A stretch of 64,000 nucleotides of DNA from TMP-86 sp964247385 (GTDB taxonomy: Bacteria > Pseudomonadota > Gammaproteobacteria > Steroidobacterales > Steroidobacteraceae): contig CAXTUB010000008.1 of NCBI GenBank assembly GCA_964247385.1, positions 90,844-154,843 of the forward strand. The letters run 5' to 3'. The notes beneath the pieces are model-generated. The model was not told the origin of the DNA. It was given only the letters and a program-made list of their open reading frames with translations, and did not search any database. This document shows, piece after piece, positions 7,903 to 17,097 of this stretch. Both the position numbers and the translations under genes were made by a program. Within the stretch, counting starts at the first letter, position 1. Every line of letters begins with the position of its first letter.

Positions 7903-9421
7903 CCTGCTGTGCGCCGCGATCGCCGTGATTTCGGCGGCGTGCGGCCATCACCACGATCATGACAGCACGACGCCGCCAACGGCGCCGGCGCGTGGGTCTC
8001 TCCTCGTCACCCCGCCGCAGAAAGTGTCGAGCTTGGCGCCCGGTGATCTACTGGCGCTGTTGACCGGCAGCGATTTGTCGGCGGAATTTGCGGCGCTTGC
8101 ATTCACGCCCGAATGCACTGTCAATGTGTATCGCATCCAATATCAAACCGCGGATCCGGCCAATGCGCTCACCGGTGGGTCGGGCGCGCTCATGGTGCCC
8201 AGCGGGACGGGGGCCGACTGCACGGGCGCTCGCCCCATCGTTGAATATGCGCATGGCACCAATGCCGATAAGAATTTCGATTTGTCCATGGTCGCCACCA
8301 CGAATTCCGAAAGTCTATTGCTCGCGGTAGCCTTTGCCTCGCAGGGCTACATCGTCGTCGCTCCAAACTATGTGGGCTACGACACTTCCGCGCTCGGTTA
8401 TCACCCCTACCTCATTGCGGACCAACAATCCAATGACATGATTGACGCATTGGCTGCCGCGCGGTCTGCATTGCCCACGGCGGACGAATCGGGCACTACG
8501 GCATCGAGCAAGTTATTTTTGACCGGCTATTCGCAAGGCGGCTACGTGGCGCTCGCCACGCAACGCGCGATGGAGAATGCCGGAATGTCGGTCACTGCGT
8601 CAGCACCCCTGTCGGGCCCATACGCCCTTGGCGCTTTCGGCGATGCCATCTTCGAAGGGCAAGTCAACACCTCGGCCGTGGTCAACATCGCGTTGATCGT
8701 CAATGCTTATCAGCATGCCTATGGAGATGTGTACGCCGCAGCAAGCGATGTGTATGAAGACCCTTACGCAAGCGGCATCGATTCGTTATTGCCAAGTATT
8801 AGCACGGTTGCAGACTTGGTGAGTCAAAATAAATTACCTGATCAGGCCGTGTTCGACCCGGTGCCGCCTGACGCTGCGTATGCCGCCTACACGCCCGCAA
8901 CCGCGCCGGCGCAATTCGCGGCGATTTTTGCGCGGGGTTTCGGCAATCCGCATTTGATCAAGAACTCGTTTCGCAAGGCCTACCTGGATGATGCGGCCGC
9001 GGCGCCCGATGGCGGCTTTCCTTCGCTGACCACGGGCCTGCCGGCCACGGGTGCGTCCAACGCGCTGCGCAAGGATCTCATCAAGAACGACCTACGCGGG
9101 GGTTGGAGCGCGGCAGCGAAAACCCCGACGCTCCTGTGCGGCGGCAGCTCTGATCCGACCGTGTTTTATTTCAATACCACGCTGATACAGTCGTTCCTCG
9201 CCAATGCCGGGGCAGCGGATTTGACCGTTGTGGACATCGATTCCAGCGGCGCACCTTACGCCGACTTGAAAGCCGGTTTTCAAGTCGCCAAAGACACGCT
9301 GAGCGTGTCTGCTGCAGCCCGCGGCGATGATCCCGAGCTGGCGGTGCTCGATGCTTACCACACCACGTTGGTCGCGCCGTTCTGCGTTGCGACCGTCAAG
9401 CAATTCTTTGACGCGCACTAG
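7880..9421 (+). CDS. Secreted lipoprotein alpha/beta hydrolase (lipase/esterase-like)
   Basis: About 513 residues. The N-terminus MTCRFRHNLLCAAIAVISAAC is a lipoprotein signal with lipobox SAAC (lipidated Cys21), followed by a His/Asp-rich spacer. The alpha/beta hydrolase core has the nucleophile elbow GYSQGG (Ser218), an oxyanion region near EYAHGTNA, and VAPNYVGYD. The acid is probably near 'LCGGSSDPTVFY' and the His near DAYHTT close to the end. It resembles secretory lipase/esterase proteins acting at the cell surface; the substrate is unknown. The frame opens at 7859, but ATG 7880 gives the clean signal peptide. Confidence 0.87.
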   Translation: MTCRFRHNLLCAAIAVISAACGHHHDHDSTTPPTAPARGSLLVTPPQKVSSLAPGDLLALLTGSDLSAEFAALAFTPECTVNVYRIQYQTADPANALTGGSGALMVPSGTGADCTGARPIVEYAHGTNADKNFDLSMVATTNSESLLLAVAFASQGYIVVAPNYVGYDTSALGYHPYLIADQQSNDMIDALAAARSALPTADESGTTASSKLFLTGYSQGGYVALATQRAMENAGMSVTASAPLSGPYALGAFGDAIFEGQVNTSAVVNIALIVNAYQHAYGDVYAAASDVYEDPYASGIDSLLPSISTVADLVSQNKLPDQAVFDPVPPDAAYAAYTPATAPAQFAAIFARGFGNPHLIKNSFRKAYLDDAAAAPDGGFPSLTTGLPATGASNALRKDLIKNDLRGGWSAAAKTPTLLCGGSSDPTVFYFNTTLIQSFLANAGAADLTVVDIDSSGAPYADLKAGFQVAKDTLSVSAAARGDDPELAVLDAYHTTLVAPFCVATVKQFFDAH

Positions 9422-9450
9422 TTGCTCGAGGCTCTTGCACCGCGCCGGGC

Positions 9451-9479
9451 CTTGAAGCTGCATCAATCTGCCACAATGT
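9451..9479 (+). promoter_or_regulatory. Possible sigma-32 heat-shock promoter of htpG
   Basis: CTTGAA at 9451-9456 is a perfect -35 element for the heat-shock sigma factor. After a 14-bp spacer comes CCACAATGT at 9471-9479, a partial match to CCCCATNT. It lies 36 bp before the htpG start, a plausible distance. The -10 match is imperfect, so this is a candidate supported mainly by position and gene identity. Confidence 0.4.
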
Positions 9480-9515
9480 CGGCCCGCAACATTCGAACTC
9501 GTCGAAGGATTTGCC

Positions 9516-11459
9516 ATGGCAGATGAAGCGTCCGCACCAGCGCAGGATCATTCCGCGCACAAGGAAACCCACGGCTTTCAGACTGAGGTCAAGCAGCTCC
9601 TGAAGCTGATGATCCATTCCTTGTACAGCAATCGCGACATTTTCCTGCGCGAGCTGATCTCCAATGCTTCGGATGCGAACGACCGCTTGCGATTCGAGGC
9701 CATTGCAAATCCCGCGCTGCTCGGGGATGACCCCGAGCTCAAGATCTGGGTAGATGGAGATGAAAAGGCGGGGACGGTCACGGTGCGCGACAACGGCGCC
9801 GGCATGAGCCGCGAAGAGGCCGTGCTGCACTTGGGAACCATCGCCAAATCCGGCACGGCCAATTTTTTCGCGAGCCTCTCAGGCGATCAGCAGAAGGACT
9901 CGCAGCTCATCGGTCAGTTCGGGGTCGGGTTTTACTCGGCATTCATCGTCGCCGAGCGCGTGGAGGTGTATTCGCGCAAAGCCGGTGCGCCGGCAGATCA
10001 AGGCGTCCGCTGGGAGTCGCGCGGCGAAGGCGAATTCGAAGTCGAGACCGTGAACGTGGATGCGCGGGGCACGCGCGTGGTGCTGCATCTCAAAAAAGAC
10101 GCCAAGGAGTATGCGGAAAATTTCCGTCTGCGAGGCTTGATCCGCCGTTATTCGGATCACATCGGCTTTCCCATTCTCATGCAAAAGCCGGGCGAGGCGA
10201 GCCTCGATTATGAGAGCGTGAATCAGGCGAAGGCATTGTGGACGGTGCCGCGCGCAGAGCTCAAGGATGAAGATTACACGCAGTTTTATCAGCACCTGGC
10301 GCATGATTTTGCCGAGCCGTTGATGTGGTCGCACAATCGTGTGGAAGGGCGGCGCGAATACACGAGTCTTCTCTACATCCCAGGCCAGGCGCCTTTCGAT
10401 TTATGGCAGCGCGAAGCGCCGCGAGGGCTCAAGCTCTACGTCAAGCGCGTGTTCATCATGGATGATGCGCAGGAGTTCTTGCCCTTGTATCTGCGCTTCG
10501 TCAAAGGCGTGCTGGATTCGAGCGATTTACCGCTCAACGTGTCGCGCGAGATCTTGCAGCACGACGCCGAGGCCGAGGCGTTGAAAAGCGGGCTCACCAA
10601 GCGGGTGTTGGAAATGCTCGCGAAGTTGGCGGCGGATGAGCCGGAAAAATATCGCACGTTCTGGAAAGAGTTCGGCGCGGTGCTCAAGGAAGGGGTGGCG
10701 GAAGACCCGACGAATCGCGACAAGATCCTGCCGCTGCTGCGCTTCGCGAGCACACATGAGAACGACGACGAGCCGCGCGTTTCGCTGAAGGAATACGTCG
10801 AGCGCATGAAGCCCGAGCAGTCCAACATTTATTTCGTGATCGGCGACACCATCGCCGCCGCGCGCTCGAGCCCGTACATCGAGCAGCTCAAGGAGCACGG
10901 CATCGAAGTGCTGCTCCTGGCCGACCGCATCGATGCGTGGGTGAGTGAGCAATTCGGCACGTTCGAGGGCAAGCAATTCAAGAATGCCGCACGTGGCGAC
11001 CTTGGCCTCGGCAAGCTCGAAACCGAATTCGACAAGTTGCGTAAAGAGAGCGATCTCAAGGAAAGCAAAGGCTTGTTGAAGCGCGTCAAAGACGCGCTCG
11101 GTGAGAGAGTGTCTGAGGTGCGCATCGGTACGCGGCTCAAGGATTCGCCGAGCTGCATCGTGGTGGGTGAGCACGATCCAGACGCGGCGATGCGTCGGAT
11201 TCTGGCCGCCGCCGGTCAGAAGTTGCCGGATTCCAAGCCGGTGCTCGAGCTCAACGTGGCGCATCCCCTGGTGAAATATCTTGATCGGGAAAAAGACTCA
11301 GCGCAGTTCAATGAGCTCGCGTTGGTGTTGTTCGAGCAGGCCGCGCTGGTGGAGGGCGACCGCATCGGCAACCCTTCCGAGTACGTGCAGCGCTTGAATC
11401 GGCTGCTGTCGCGCCTCACTGGAGATGCGCCCCCGCCGCCGGAGGCAAAAGCGAGCTAG
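9516..11459 (+). CDS. htpG: Molecular chaperone HtpG (bacterial Hsp90)
   Basis: This 647-residue cytoplasmic ATP-dependent chaperone is full length. The N-terminal GHKL ATPase domain shows ELISNASDANDRLRF (usually ELISNASDAxDKLRF), the DNGAGM motif, and GQFGVGFYSAFIVA forming the nucleotide lid. The middle domain has LPLNVSREILQ, and the C-terminal dimerisation domain closes the protein. The eukaryotic MEEVD tail is absent, as expected. An AAGGA element precedes the ATG. The gene stands alone between a lipoprotein gene and a TonB receptor, with a candidate heat-shock promoter upstream. Confidence 0.98.
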   Translation: MADEASAPAQDHSAHKETHGFQTEVKQLLKLMIHSLYSNRDIFLRELISNASDANDRLRFEAIANPALLGDDPELKIWVDGDEKAGTVTVRDNGAGMSREEAVLHLGTIAKSGTANFFASLSGDQQKDSQLIGQFGVGFYSAFIVAERVEVYSRKAGAPADQGVRWESRGEGEFEVETVNVDARGTRVVLHLKKDAKEYAENFRLRGLIRRYSDHIGFPILMQKPGEASLDYESVNQAKALWTVPRAELKDEDYTQFYQHLAHDFAEPLMWSHNRVEGRREYTSLLYIPGQAPFDLWQREAPRGLKLYVKRVFIMDDAQEFLPLYLRFVKGVLDSSDLPLNVSREILQHDAEAEALKSGLTKRVLEMLAKLAADEPEKYRTFWKEFGAVLKEGVAEDPTNRDKILPLLRFASTHENDDEPRVSLKEYVERMKPEQSNIYFVIGDTIAAARSSPYIEQLKEHGIEVLLLADRIDAWVSEQFGTFEGKQFKNAARGDLGLGKLETEFDKLRKESDLKESKGLLKRVKDALGERVSEVRIGTRLKDSPSCIVVGEHDPDAAMRRILAAAGQKLPDSKPVLELNVAHPLVKYLDREKDSAQFNELALVLFEQAALVEGDRIGNPSEYVQRLNRLLSRLTGDAPPPPEAKAS

Positions 11460-11604
11460 AGGAGTTGCTGGCGAACGCTGTGCACGGGTTGCCATAACCG
11501 GTGCGCATGACGAGTCGAAGAAAAATTAGTTCACACGCACTTTGAGCTCGCGCAGGATAGCGCCGCTCGAGATGTCGACCACGAAAAGTATTTGGGGATT
11601 TTTT

Positions 11605-13809
11605 ATGACTTCGCGCCATCCGTATTGGTTGCTCGCGCTGTGGGCTGCCGGGAGCGTGCTGGCCCAGACGAGCCCGGACTCCTCTTCTCTCGAGGAAATC
11701 GTGGTGACTGCGCAGCGGCGGCAGGAGTCGGCGCAAACCGTTCCGATTGCATTGTCCGTGCTGTCGGGCGAGGAATTGGCTGCGCGAGGTATCGAAAGCA
11801 TCAACCAACTCCAGTATGTGACGCCGAGCCTCGAGGTCGAGCCGCAGTTTGGGAGCGGCCAGCCGGGTTTCCGGCTGCGCGGTGTGGGATTCACCGATTA
11901 CGTTTCGAACAACACGCCAACCGTCGGAACTTATGTGGACGAGGTGGCGTATCCGCTGCCCATCATGACGCAGGGACTTCTGTTCGACTTGGATCGCGTG
12001 GAAGTCTTGCGCGGACCGCAGGGCACTCTGTACGGCCGAAACACCACGGGCGGGGCGATCAACTTCGTTACCAAAAAACCCACGCAGGATTTCAATGCGG
12101 GCGTCTCGGCGGAGTATGGACGCTACGATTTATTCAAAGCGGAAGGCTACGTCTCCGGTCCACTCACGGATGCTCTACGCGCACGGTTTTCAGCCAGCAC
12201 CTTGCAAGGCGGGGCGTGGCAGCACAATCGAAGTACCGGCCAGGACTTGGGCGATCACAACGATACGGGCGTGCGCGCTCAGCTGGAATGGCTTCCGACG
12301 GATGGAGTGAACGTGCTTCTGGGCTTGCACGGAGCGCGAGACAAGTCAGATGGATTGGGACTGTCGTTGTTCGCGCCGTTTCCGACGGCGCCTTTCCCCG
12401 CGGGTCCCGGCCCGGCGCTTCCGGCGGATTCAAAGCGTAGTAGTACGGACTGGGATTTGCGTCCCGCGTTCGCCGAGACCATCGGAATCGATCCGGACTC
12501 GAAACCATTTCGCAACAACAAAACCGGCGGCGCGGATCTGAACGCCCACGTCGACTTTGCCGATTTGGCGTTCACGAGCATTTCGAGCTTCAATAAATTG
12601 CGGCGCCGCGAATACAACGATTGGGATGCCACGGAGCTCTCATACGCTGATGTCTACTTCGACAGCGATGCGCGTGTGCTCTCGCAGGAATTTCGGCTCG
12701 GCTCCAAAAATCTCAGCGCGTTCAACTGGGTCACCGGCCTGTACTACTCCCGAGAAAAGCTCGATGAGCAGTGGTTCTCGGACCTGCAAAATGCGTTCGG
12801 TTTCGCAACTAAGAATTCGTACGAGCAACTCGCCAAGACCTACGGCGTGTTCGGTCAGACCGAATTCCAATTGGCCGATCAGCTGACGCTGGTGACAGGA
12901 GTTCGCTATGAGCACGAGAAGCGCGAGCTGAATCATTTCGATACCACGACGGACACCGGCGGCCCCTTGTTCATCGCGCCGGCGGATCGTCAGATCACCA
13001 TGTCGCAAGTGTCGGGCAAGATTGGCTTCAACTATCAGTTGCGCGCGCAGACGCTGCTCTATGTCAGCGCCAGCCGTGGCGTGAAATCCGGCGGCTTCAC
13101 CGCATACAACACGCAGTCGGTGGATCAATTGGCGCCGTTCAGACCCGAGATTTTGTATGCCTACGAATTTGGCGCCAAGAGTGATTTGGCGCGAAACATC
13201 CGCCTGAATGGAGCAGTGTTCTATTACGACTACCGCGATCAGCAAGTCCAATCGGCGATTTATGCCCCTCCTTTCGGACCGATCGGCAAGATCGTGAATG
13301 CGGACAAGTCGCGAATCTACGGCGCCGAGCTCGAGCTGCAATGGGATCCGGTGGCAAACTTTTCCGTCAACCAATCCGTCGGCTATAAAAAAGGCGAGTT
13401 CAGAAAGTTCACTGACTTGGACACCCCGGCCTCAGTTGCCGCGAATCAGGCCGTGTTCGTCGACAAGCGCGGTCAGGACCTGATCTTCCCTAGATTCAAC
13501 TATCAGGGCGTGGCGAACTATCGCTGGATCGACGGCGCATTCCGGTTCGATAGCCAAATCGACTTCAGCTATCGTGATCGACTCAAGTCCTTCTTCGGCG
13601 ACCAATACACGATTGGCGGATATGGCCTGTTGGGCGCAAGGTTTGCGCTAGCGCCTTCCAGCGGCAAATCTTGGGAAGTCGCGTTTTTTGGCAGAAATCT
13701 GGCCAACAAGCGTTATGACCTCACGCGTAACTTTTTTCTTCCGGGCATCGACGTCGCGGCAGCGGGCCTGCCTCGCACCTACGGAGTACAGGCGAGCTAC
13801 ACCTTTTGA
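11605..13809 (+). CDS. TonB-dependent outer-membrane receptor
   Basis: About 734 residues. The signal peptide MTSRHPYWLLALWAAGSVLA is followed by the TonB box region EEIVVTAQRR, a plug domain (VEVLRGPQGTLYGRNTTGGAINF) and a 22-strand barrel ending in the aromatic VQASYTF. It imports a scarce ligand across the outer membrane using TonB energy. The plug resembles the large group of receptors abundant in sphingomonads and Steroidobacter relatives, many of them not siderophore receptors, so the ligand is open. The frame extends upstream to 11542, but ATG 11605 gives the proper signal peptide. No TonB/ExbBD genes are adjacent. Confidence 0.93.
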   Translation: MTSRHPYWLLALWAAGSVLAQTSPDSSSLEEIVVTAQRRQESAQTVPIALSVLSGEELAARGIESINQLQYVTPSLEVEPQFGSGQPGFRLRGVGFTDYVSNNTPTVGTYVDEVAYPLPIMTQGLLFDLDRVEVLRGPQGTLYGRNTTGGAINFVTKKPTQDFNAGVSAEYGRYDLFKAEGYVSGPLTDALRARFSASTLQGGAWQHNRSTGQDLGDHNDTGVRAQLEWLPTDGVNVLLGLHGARDKSDGLGLSLFAPFPTAPFPAGPGPALPADSKRSSTDWDLRPAFAETIGIDPDSKPFRNNKTGGADLNAHVDFADLAFTSISSFNKLRRREYNDWDATELSYADVYFDSDARVLSQEFRLGSKNLSAFNWVTGLYYSREKLDEQWFSDLQNAFGFATKNSYEQLAKTYGVFGQTEFQLADQLTLVTGVRYEHEKRELNHFDTTTDTGGPLFIAPADRQITMSQVSGKIGFNYQLRAQTLLYVSASRGVKSGGFTAYNTQSVDQLAPFRPEILYAYEFGAKSDLARNIRLNGAVFYYDYRDQQVQSAIYAPPFGPIGKIVNADKSRIYGAELELQWDPVANFSVNQSVGYKKGEFRKFTDLDTPASVAANQAVFVDKRGQDLIFPRFNYQGVANYRWIDGAFRFDSQIDFSYRDRLKSFFGDQYTIGGYGLLGARFALAPSSGKSWEVAFFGRNLANKRYDLTRNFFLPGIDVAAAGLPRTYGVQASYTF

Positions 13810-13864
13810 TTTCGCCGAGCGATTCGGCACCATGCGCTCGCCACACTCTTGATCGATGATGCGG

Positions 13865-15085
13865 CTATGCAAGTGCTAGCCTCGCGCGGCCGCGCTCGAA
13901 TGCTTTGATCAAGATTTTGCTCATCGCTCCGAAATCCCGGTTCTGACGTGTGAACTTGCGGATGTCGTCGATCGCCGTGGTCACGCCGCCCAGCACGCGA
14001 CCGAGCAGCTCCGCGCACTTTCTGCTCTGCAGCCCGCAGCGGGTGCGGCCGAAGGCCAACAGCGGCTTTCGTTCGGGGAACTGCTTCGAGTCATTCAAGG
14101 TAAGCGCCAAGATGTCTCGCGGGGTGTATACGGTGGTGCACACCACATCGTAGACGGGCGCCAGGTCGACTTGTCCGTCGGCGTGCATGTAAGTTACGGC
14201 AAAGTTCTTGCGATGCGCGTCTCCATTTTCCACGGCGCACGATAGAGCGAGCGTCATGAAGAACTGCTCCATGGCTGCCCGCTGCGCCTGCGGGGAAACA
14301 AATTGTTTCATGCGCCGCACGACATCTTCGTAAGATCCATCATATCGGTCATGCGCCCGTCGGCCATCCAGCACGCAGAAGTCTTCAACTCCGAGATATT
14401 CGCCGTCCGGACGCAGATCGAAGCGCTCGACAGTCAAAAAGCGCCGATTTTCCGATAGCTGAACGTTTGGGACAGTCATACCTGCATGGGCTGCCGCGCG
14501 AAGACAAAAAAATTCATTGGCTGCCAGCTCGGAGTATTCGCGCGCATCGAAGGCTTTGATGATATGCGTGGCTCCGCGATAGGTGGTGCGAGGTGGGCGG
14601 CTCTTTAACGCTCGAAGCAATACTTTGGGTTGCAGGCCGGAGATGCCCGAATACGTGGCATACCGCTCCAAAAGATCTTTGAATAGGTCCTCCGCCCCTC
14701 GGTAAGCGAGAATTTCTTTCAGGCTCCGATAAGGAATCTCGGCAGGAATCGAATCTGAGCGTGCATAGCGAAGCCGTCCAATTTGCGATCCGCCGACAAT
14801 GTCAAGCAGCTCGAGATCATCGAGATTGGGTACGGCTTTTGCAAAGAGTAGACGCAACCGCTCCCGCAATGATCCTTCTGGGAGGTTCATTTCGAATATC
14901 GGCAGCAACCCGCCGGTGGACGCGATTTGATCACGCTCGACGGGCATGAGGAGCGAAACTGCGTCCTGGCCTCGAGAGCCTTCGACATAGTCGAAGAGAA
15001 AGCTGTCTTCTTCGGAGTCGCTTCGAGCAAGCGTGCCTACCCGGCGATCTCCGGCAAAAACGTTAAGCGTGACGTTTCCCATCAC
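13865..15085 (-). CDS. hipA: HipA-type serine/threonine kinase toxin
   Basis: This 406-residue protein has HipA fold signatures. An N-terminal subdomain includes LPIFEMNLPEGSLRERL. The glycine-rich loop is SGISGLQPKVLL, the catalytic loop is NGDAHRKNFAV (about residues 286-296), and the metal-binding motif DLAPVYDVV takes the place of DFG. In studied systems HipA phosphorylates glutamyl-tRNA synthetase or a related target and halts translation, giving persistence. It follows hipB with a 23-bp overlap, the classic order. All key catalytic residues are present, so it looks intact. Confidence 0.93.
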   Translation of the reverse strand: MMGNVTLNVFAGDRRVGTLARSDSEEDSFLFDYVEGSRGQDAVSLLMPVERDQIASTGGLLPIFEMNLPEGSLRERLRLLFAKAVPNLDDLELLDIVGGSQIGRLRYARSDSIPAEIPYRSLKEILAYRGAEDLFKDLLERYATYSGISGLQPKVLLRALKSRPPRTTYRGATHIIKAFDAREYSELAANEFFCLRAAAHAGMTVPNVQLSENRRFLTVERFDLRPDGEYLGVEDFCVLDGRRAHDRYDGSYEDVVRRMKQFVSPQAQRAAMEQFFMTLALSCAVENGDAHRKNFAVTYMHADGQVDLAPVYDVVCTTVYTPRDILALTLNDSKQFPERKPLLAFGRTRCGLQSRKCAELLGRVLGGVTTAIDDIRKFTRQNRDFGAMSKILIKAFERGRARLALA

Positions 15086-15323
15086 GTCTCTCTCTTAAGA
15101 CTTCCCGCAGTGTGGGGCGAGAGCGTTTCGGCCCGGCATAAAGCTCAAGCCCAAGTGTTTCGCATAGAGCGATCACCTTGCGAATGCCAATTTCGCCGAT
15201 CGAGCCATTCTCGATTGCGGAAATGGTTGCGCGGCTCATACCAAGTAAATGTGCCAAGTCGGCTTGCGACTGACTGCGCGCCTTGCGTGAGCTGCGAATC
15301 AATGCACCAATTTCGTTCATCAT
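15063..15323 (-). CDS. hipB: HipB-type antitoxin, XRE-family repressor
   Basis: A small DNA-binding protein (~86 residues) with a helix-turn-helix SQADLAHLLGMSRATISAIENG typical of XRE/Cro. It should neutralise the kinase and repress the operon by binding the operators just upstream. The frame opens at 15344, but that extension is itself the operator sequence. I favour one of the two ATGs at 15323/15320, which place the operator and -10 element directly ahead of the start. No Shine-Dalgarno is visible, consistent with a nearly leaderless transcript. Confidence 0.88.
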   Translation of the reverse strand: MMNEIGALIRSSRKARSQSQADLAHLLGMSRATISAIENGSIGEIGIRKVIALCETLGLELYAGPKRSRPTLREVLRERRDGKRHA

Positions 15324-15325
15324 GA

Positions 15326-15383
15326 TGCATCGTATATAATTCAATTAAGGCTAGATGTCTAATGGTGCATCTTATATGATGCA
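15326..15383 (-). promoter_or_regulatory. hipBA promoter with two operator half-site pairs
   Basis: On the minus strand, TAGACA (15361-15356), a 17-bp spacer and TATATA (15338-15333) make a good sigma-70 promoter. Two 18-bp operator-like sites flank it. The upstream one at 15366-15383 has perfect arms TGCATC and GATGCA around a 6-bp AT core. The one at 15326-15343 has TGCATC, GTATAT, AATTCA, with one good and one degenerate arm. The same 18-bp architecture on both sides of the promoter suggests HipB autorepression by looping or cooperative binding. Confidence 0.65.
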
Positions 15384-15439
15384 GGAACTCACAATTGCGC
15401 AGTCTGCGAGGGCTATTTTCGAAAGCGCGTACTAAACGC

Positions 15440-16072
15440 TCACGCCCGCCAGACGCTCGCAAGCCAGGGTTGTTGAGCGCGAGGCAGACCGGTTGGACGA
15501 TAGTAGTGCCCCAGCTCCGCAAATCCCGCGTCGCAGAGATAACGCTTCCAACCATCGTAGTCGTGGTATGCGCCGTAGCGCTCGCCTTGCCATCCTTCCT
15601 CGTTGCTCCCGCGGGGATTCGAGCTGAACAACACACCGCGCGGCTTCAACGTGGTGCGTAGGCGCCGCAGCACTTCCGGCAACACCGCACTCGGCACATG
15701 AAACAACGACGCATTGGCGAAGACGCCATCGAATCGGGCAAGGGGTAATTTCAGATCCATGAAGTCTTGTTGCCACACCTCGCAGCCCGAGGAGACGCGT
15801 GCGACTTCGACGAACTCTCGAGCGCCATCCAACCCAACGGCGACATGGCCTAATGCCTTGAACGCCGCAAGATCGCGGCCCGGCCCGCAGCCGAAATCCA
15901 GGATCTGAAAAGGCGCGGGGACCTCGATGTGCCGCAACAGCGCCGCAATGTTTTGAGTCACGTCATGGTCTTTGGTGCCGGCAAGAAAGCTTGCCGCGCT
16001 GCGCTCGTAATGAGCGAGCGTCTTGGCGCTGATCCGCTGCAGATCCGGCGGAGAGTCGGGTGGGCTCACCAT
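15440..16072 (-). CDS. Class I SAM-dependent methyltransferase
   Basis: About 210 residues. The Rossmann motif I is ILDFGCGPGRDLAAF, followed by VGLDGAREFVEVA, the acidic loop DFMDLKLPLARFDGVFAN, and LFHVP. These place it with small class I methyltransferases. The substrate is not evident. The frame is open upstream to 16216, but the first part lacks family features, so ATG 16072 is preferred. It is divergent from the hydrolase at 16113, with about 40 bp between starts. Confidence 0.85.
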   Translation of the reverse strand: MVSPPDSPPDLQRISAKTLAHYERSAASFLAGTKDHDVTQNIAALLRHIEVPAPFQILDFGCGPGRDLAAFKALGHVAVGLDGAREFVEVARVSSGCEVWQQDFMDLKLPLARFDGVFANASLFHVPSAVLPEVLRRLRTTLKPRGVLFSSNPRGSNEEGWQGERYGAYHDYDGWKRYLCDAGFAELGHYYRPTGLPRAQQPWLASVWRA

Positions 16073-16112
16073 CACAGCATAGGCATAATGCGAGCGTGCG
16101 GAAAATGCCCCT

Positions 16113-17063
16113 GTGAAAATTTTGGGTGTGGTCGTATTGCTGAGCTTGCTGGCGCTGCTCGCCGGCTGGCTGGCATTACGCGCGCCGGATATTCCTTTTG
16201 CATCGCTCGAGGCCAAGTACGCGACGCCGACATCGCGCTTCGTCGATTTGCCCGGCGGCGTTCATCTTCACTATCAGGACGATGGCGACCCCGGTGCGCT
16301 GCCCTTGGTTCTGCTGCATGGGTTCGGCGATTCATTCTTGACTTGGAAGGGTTGGACCGCGGCGCTCAGAGATCGCTTTCGCGTCATCACCGTGGATCTG
16401 CCGGGACATGGATTAACGCGCGCACCGGCGGATTATCGGCTCACGGGGGATGAACTGGCGGGCACGGTGGACGCGTTCGCGCAAGCGCTGGCGTTGCCGC
16501 CCTTTGCCGTCGCGGGCAATTCGATGGGCGGCGGCGTCGCATGGCGGATGGCCGTATTACGCCCACCGCGGATCAAAGCGTTGGTATTGATCGATGCCGT
16601 GGGCTTTCCGCCGCGCAAAGCGCCTACGAGCGTGCCGCTCGCGTTTCGAATCCTGCAATATTCCTGGGGGCGCAAGTTTCTCGCAAGCATCGACAATACG
16701 CCGTTGATTCGCCAGGCTCTCAAGGTCGATGTGTTCGATCCGGCGGTGATCACTCCGGAGCTCGTGGCGCGTTGGGCAGAGCTTCAGCGTGCGCCGGGAC
16801 ATCGACAGATTCTCATGGGAGTCTCGCTGGGCGCGCAGCGTGCGGCATCGGCCGAATCGGTATCCAAAATCCACGCGCCGACCCTGGTGATTCACGGCGA
16901 TGCAGATCCGTTGATCGAGCTCGCAAGCTCGCGTGATTTTGCGAAGTACATTCCCGGCGCGAAGCTCCTGGTGTATCCCAAAGTCGGCCATCTGCCCCAG
17001 ATCGAAATTCCGCAGCGCTCGGCCGAGGATACCGCGGCTTTTCTCAAGGCAGCCTTACGCTAA
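16113..17063 (+). CDS. Membrane-anchored alpha/beta hydrolase
   Basis: A 316-residue protein starting at GTG, with one N-terminal hydrophobic helix (MKILGVVVLLSLLALLAGW) acting as anchor or signal. The hydrolase core has the oxyanion segment LLHGFGDSFLTW, the nucleophile elbow GNSMGG (Ser137), the acid in VIHGDADPL, and a His in VGHLPQIE. It belongs with carboxylesterase/epoxide-hydrolase-like enzymes acting in or outside the inner membrane. The TPR gene starts 34 bp later on the same strand. Confidence 0.88.
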   Translation: MKILGVVVLLSLLALLAGWLALRAPDIPFASLEAKYATPTSRFVDLPGGVHLHYQDDGDPGALPLVLLHGFGDSFLTWKGWTAALRDRFRVITVDLPGHGLTRAPADYRLTGDELAGTVDAFAQALALPPFAVAGNSMGGGVAWRMAVLRPPRIKALVLIDAVGFPPRKAPTSVPLAFRILQYSWGRKFLASIDNTPLIRQALKVDVFDPAVITPELVARWAELQRAPGHRQILMGVSLGAQRAASAESVSKIHAPTLVIHGDADPLIELASSRDFAKYIPGAKLLVYPKVGHLPQIEIPQRSAEDTAAFLKAALR

Positions 17064-17097
17064 GCTTTGAGCTTGCGTCGCCGCTCAGGTTGATTTC

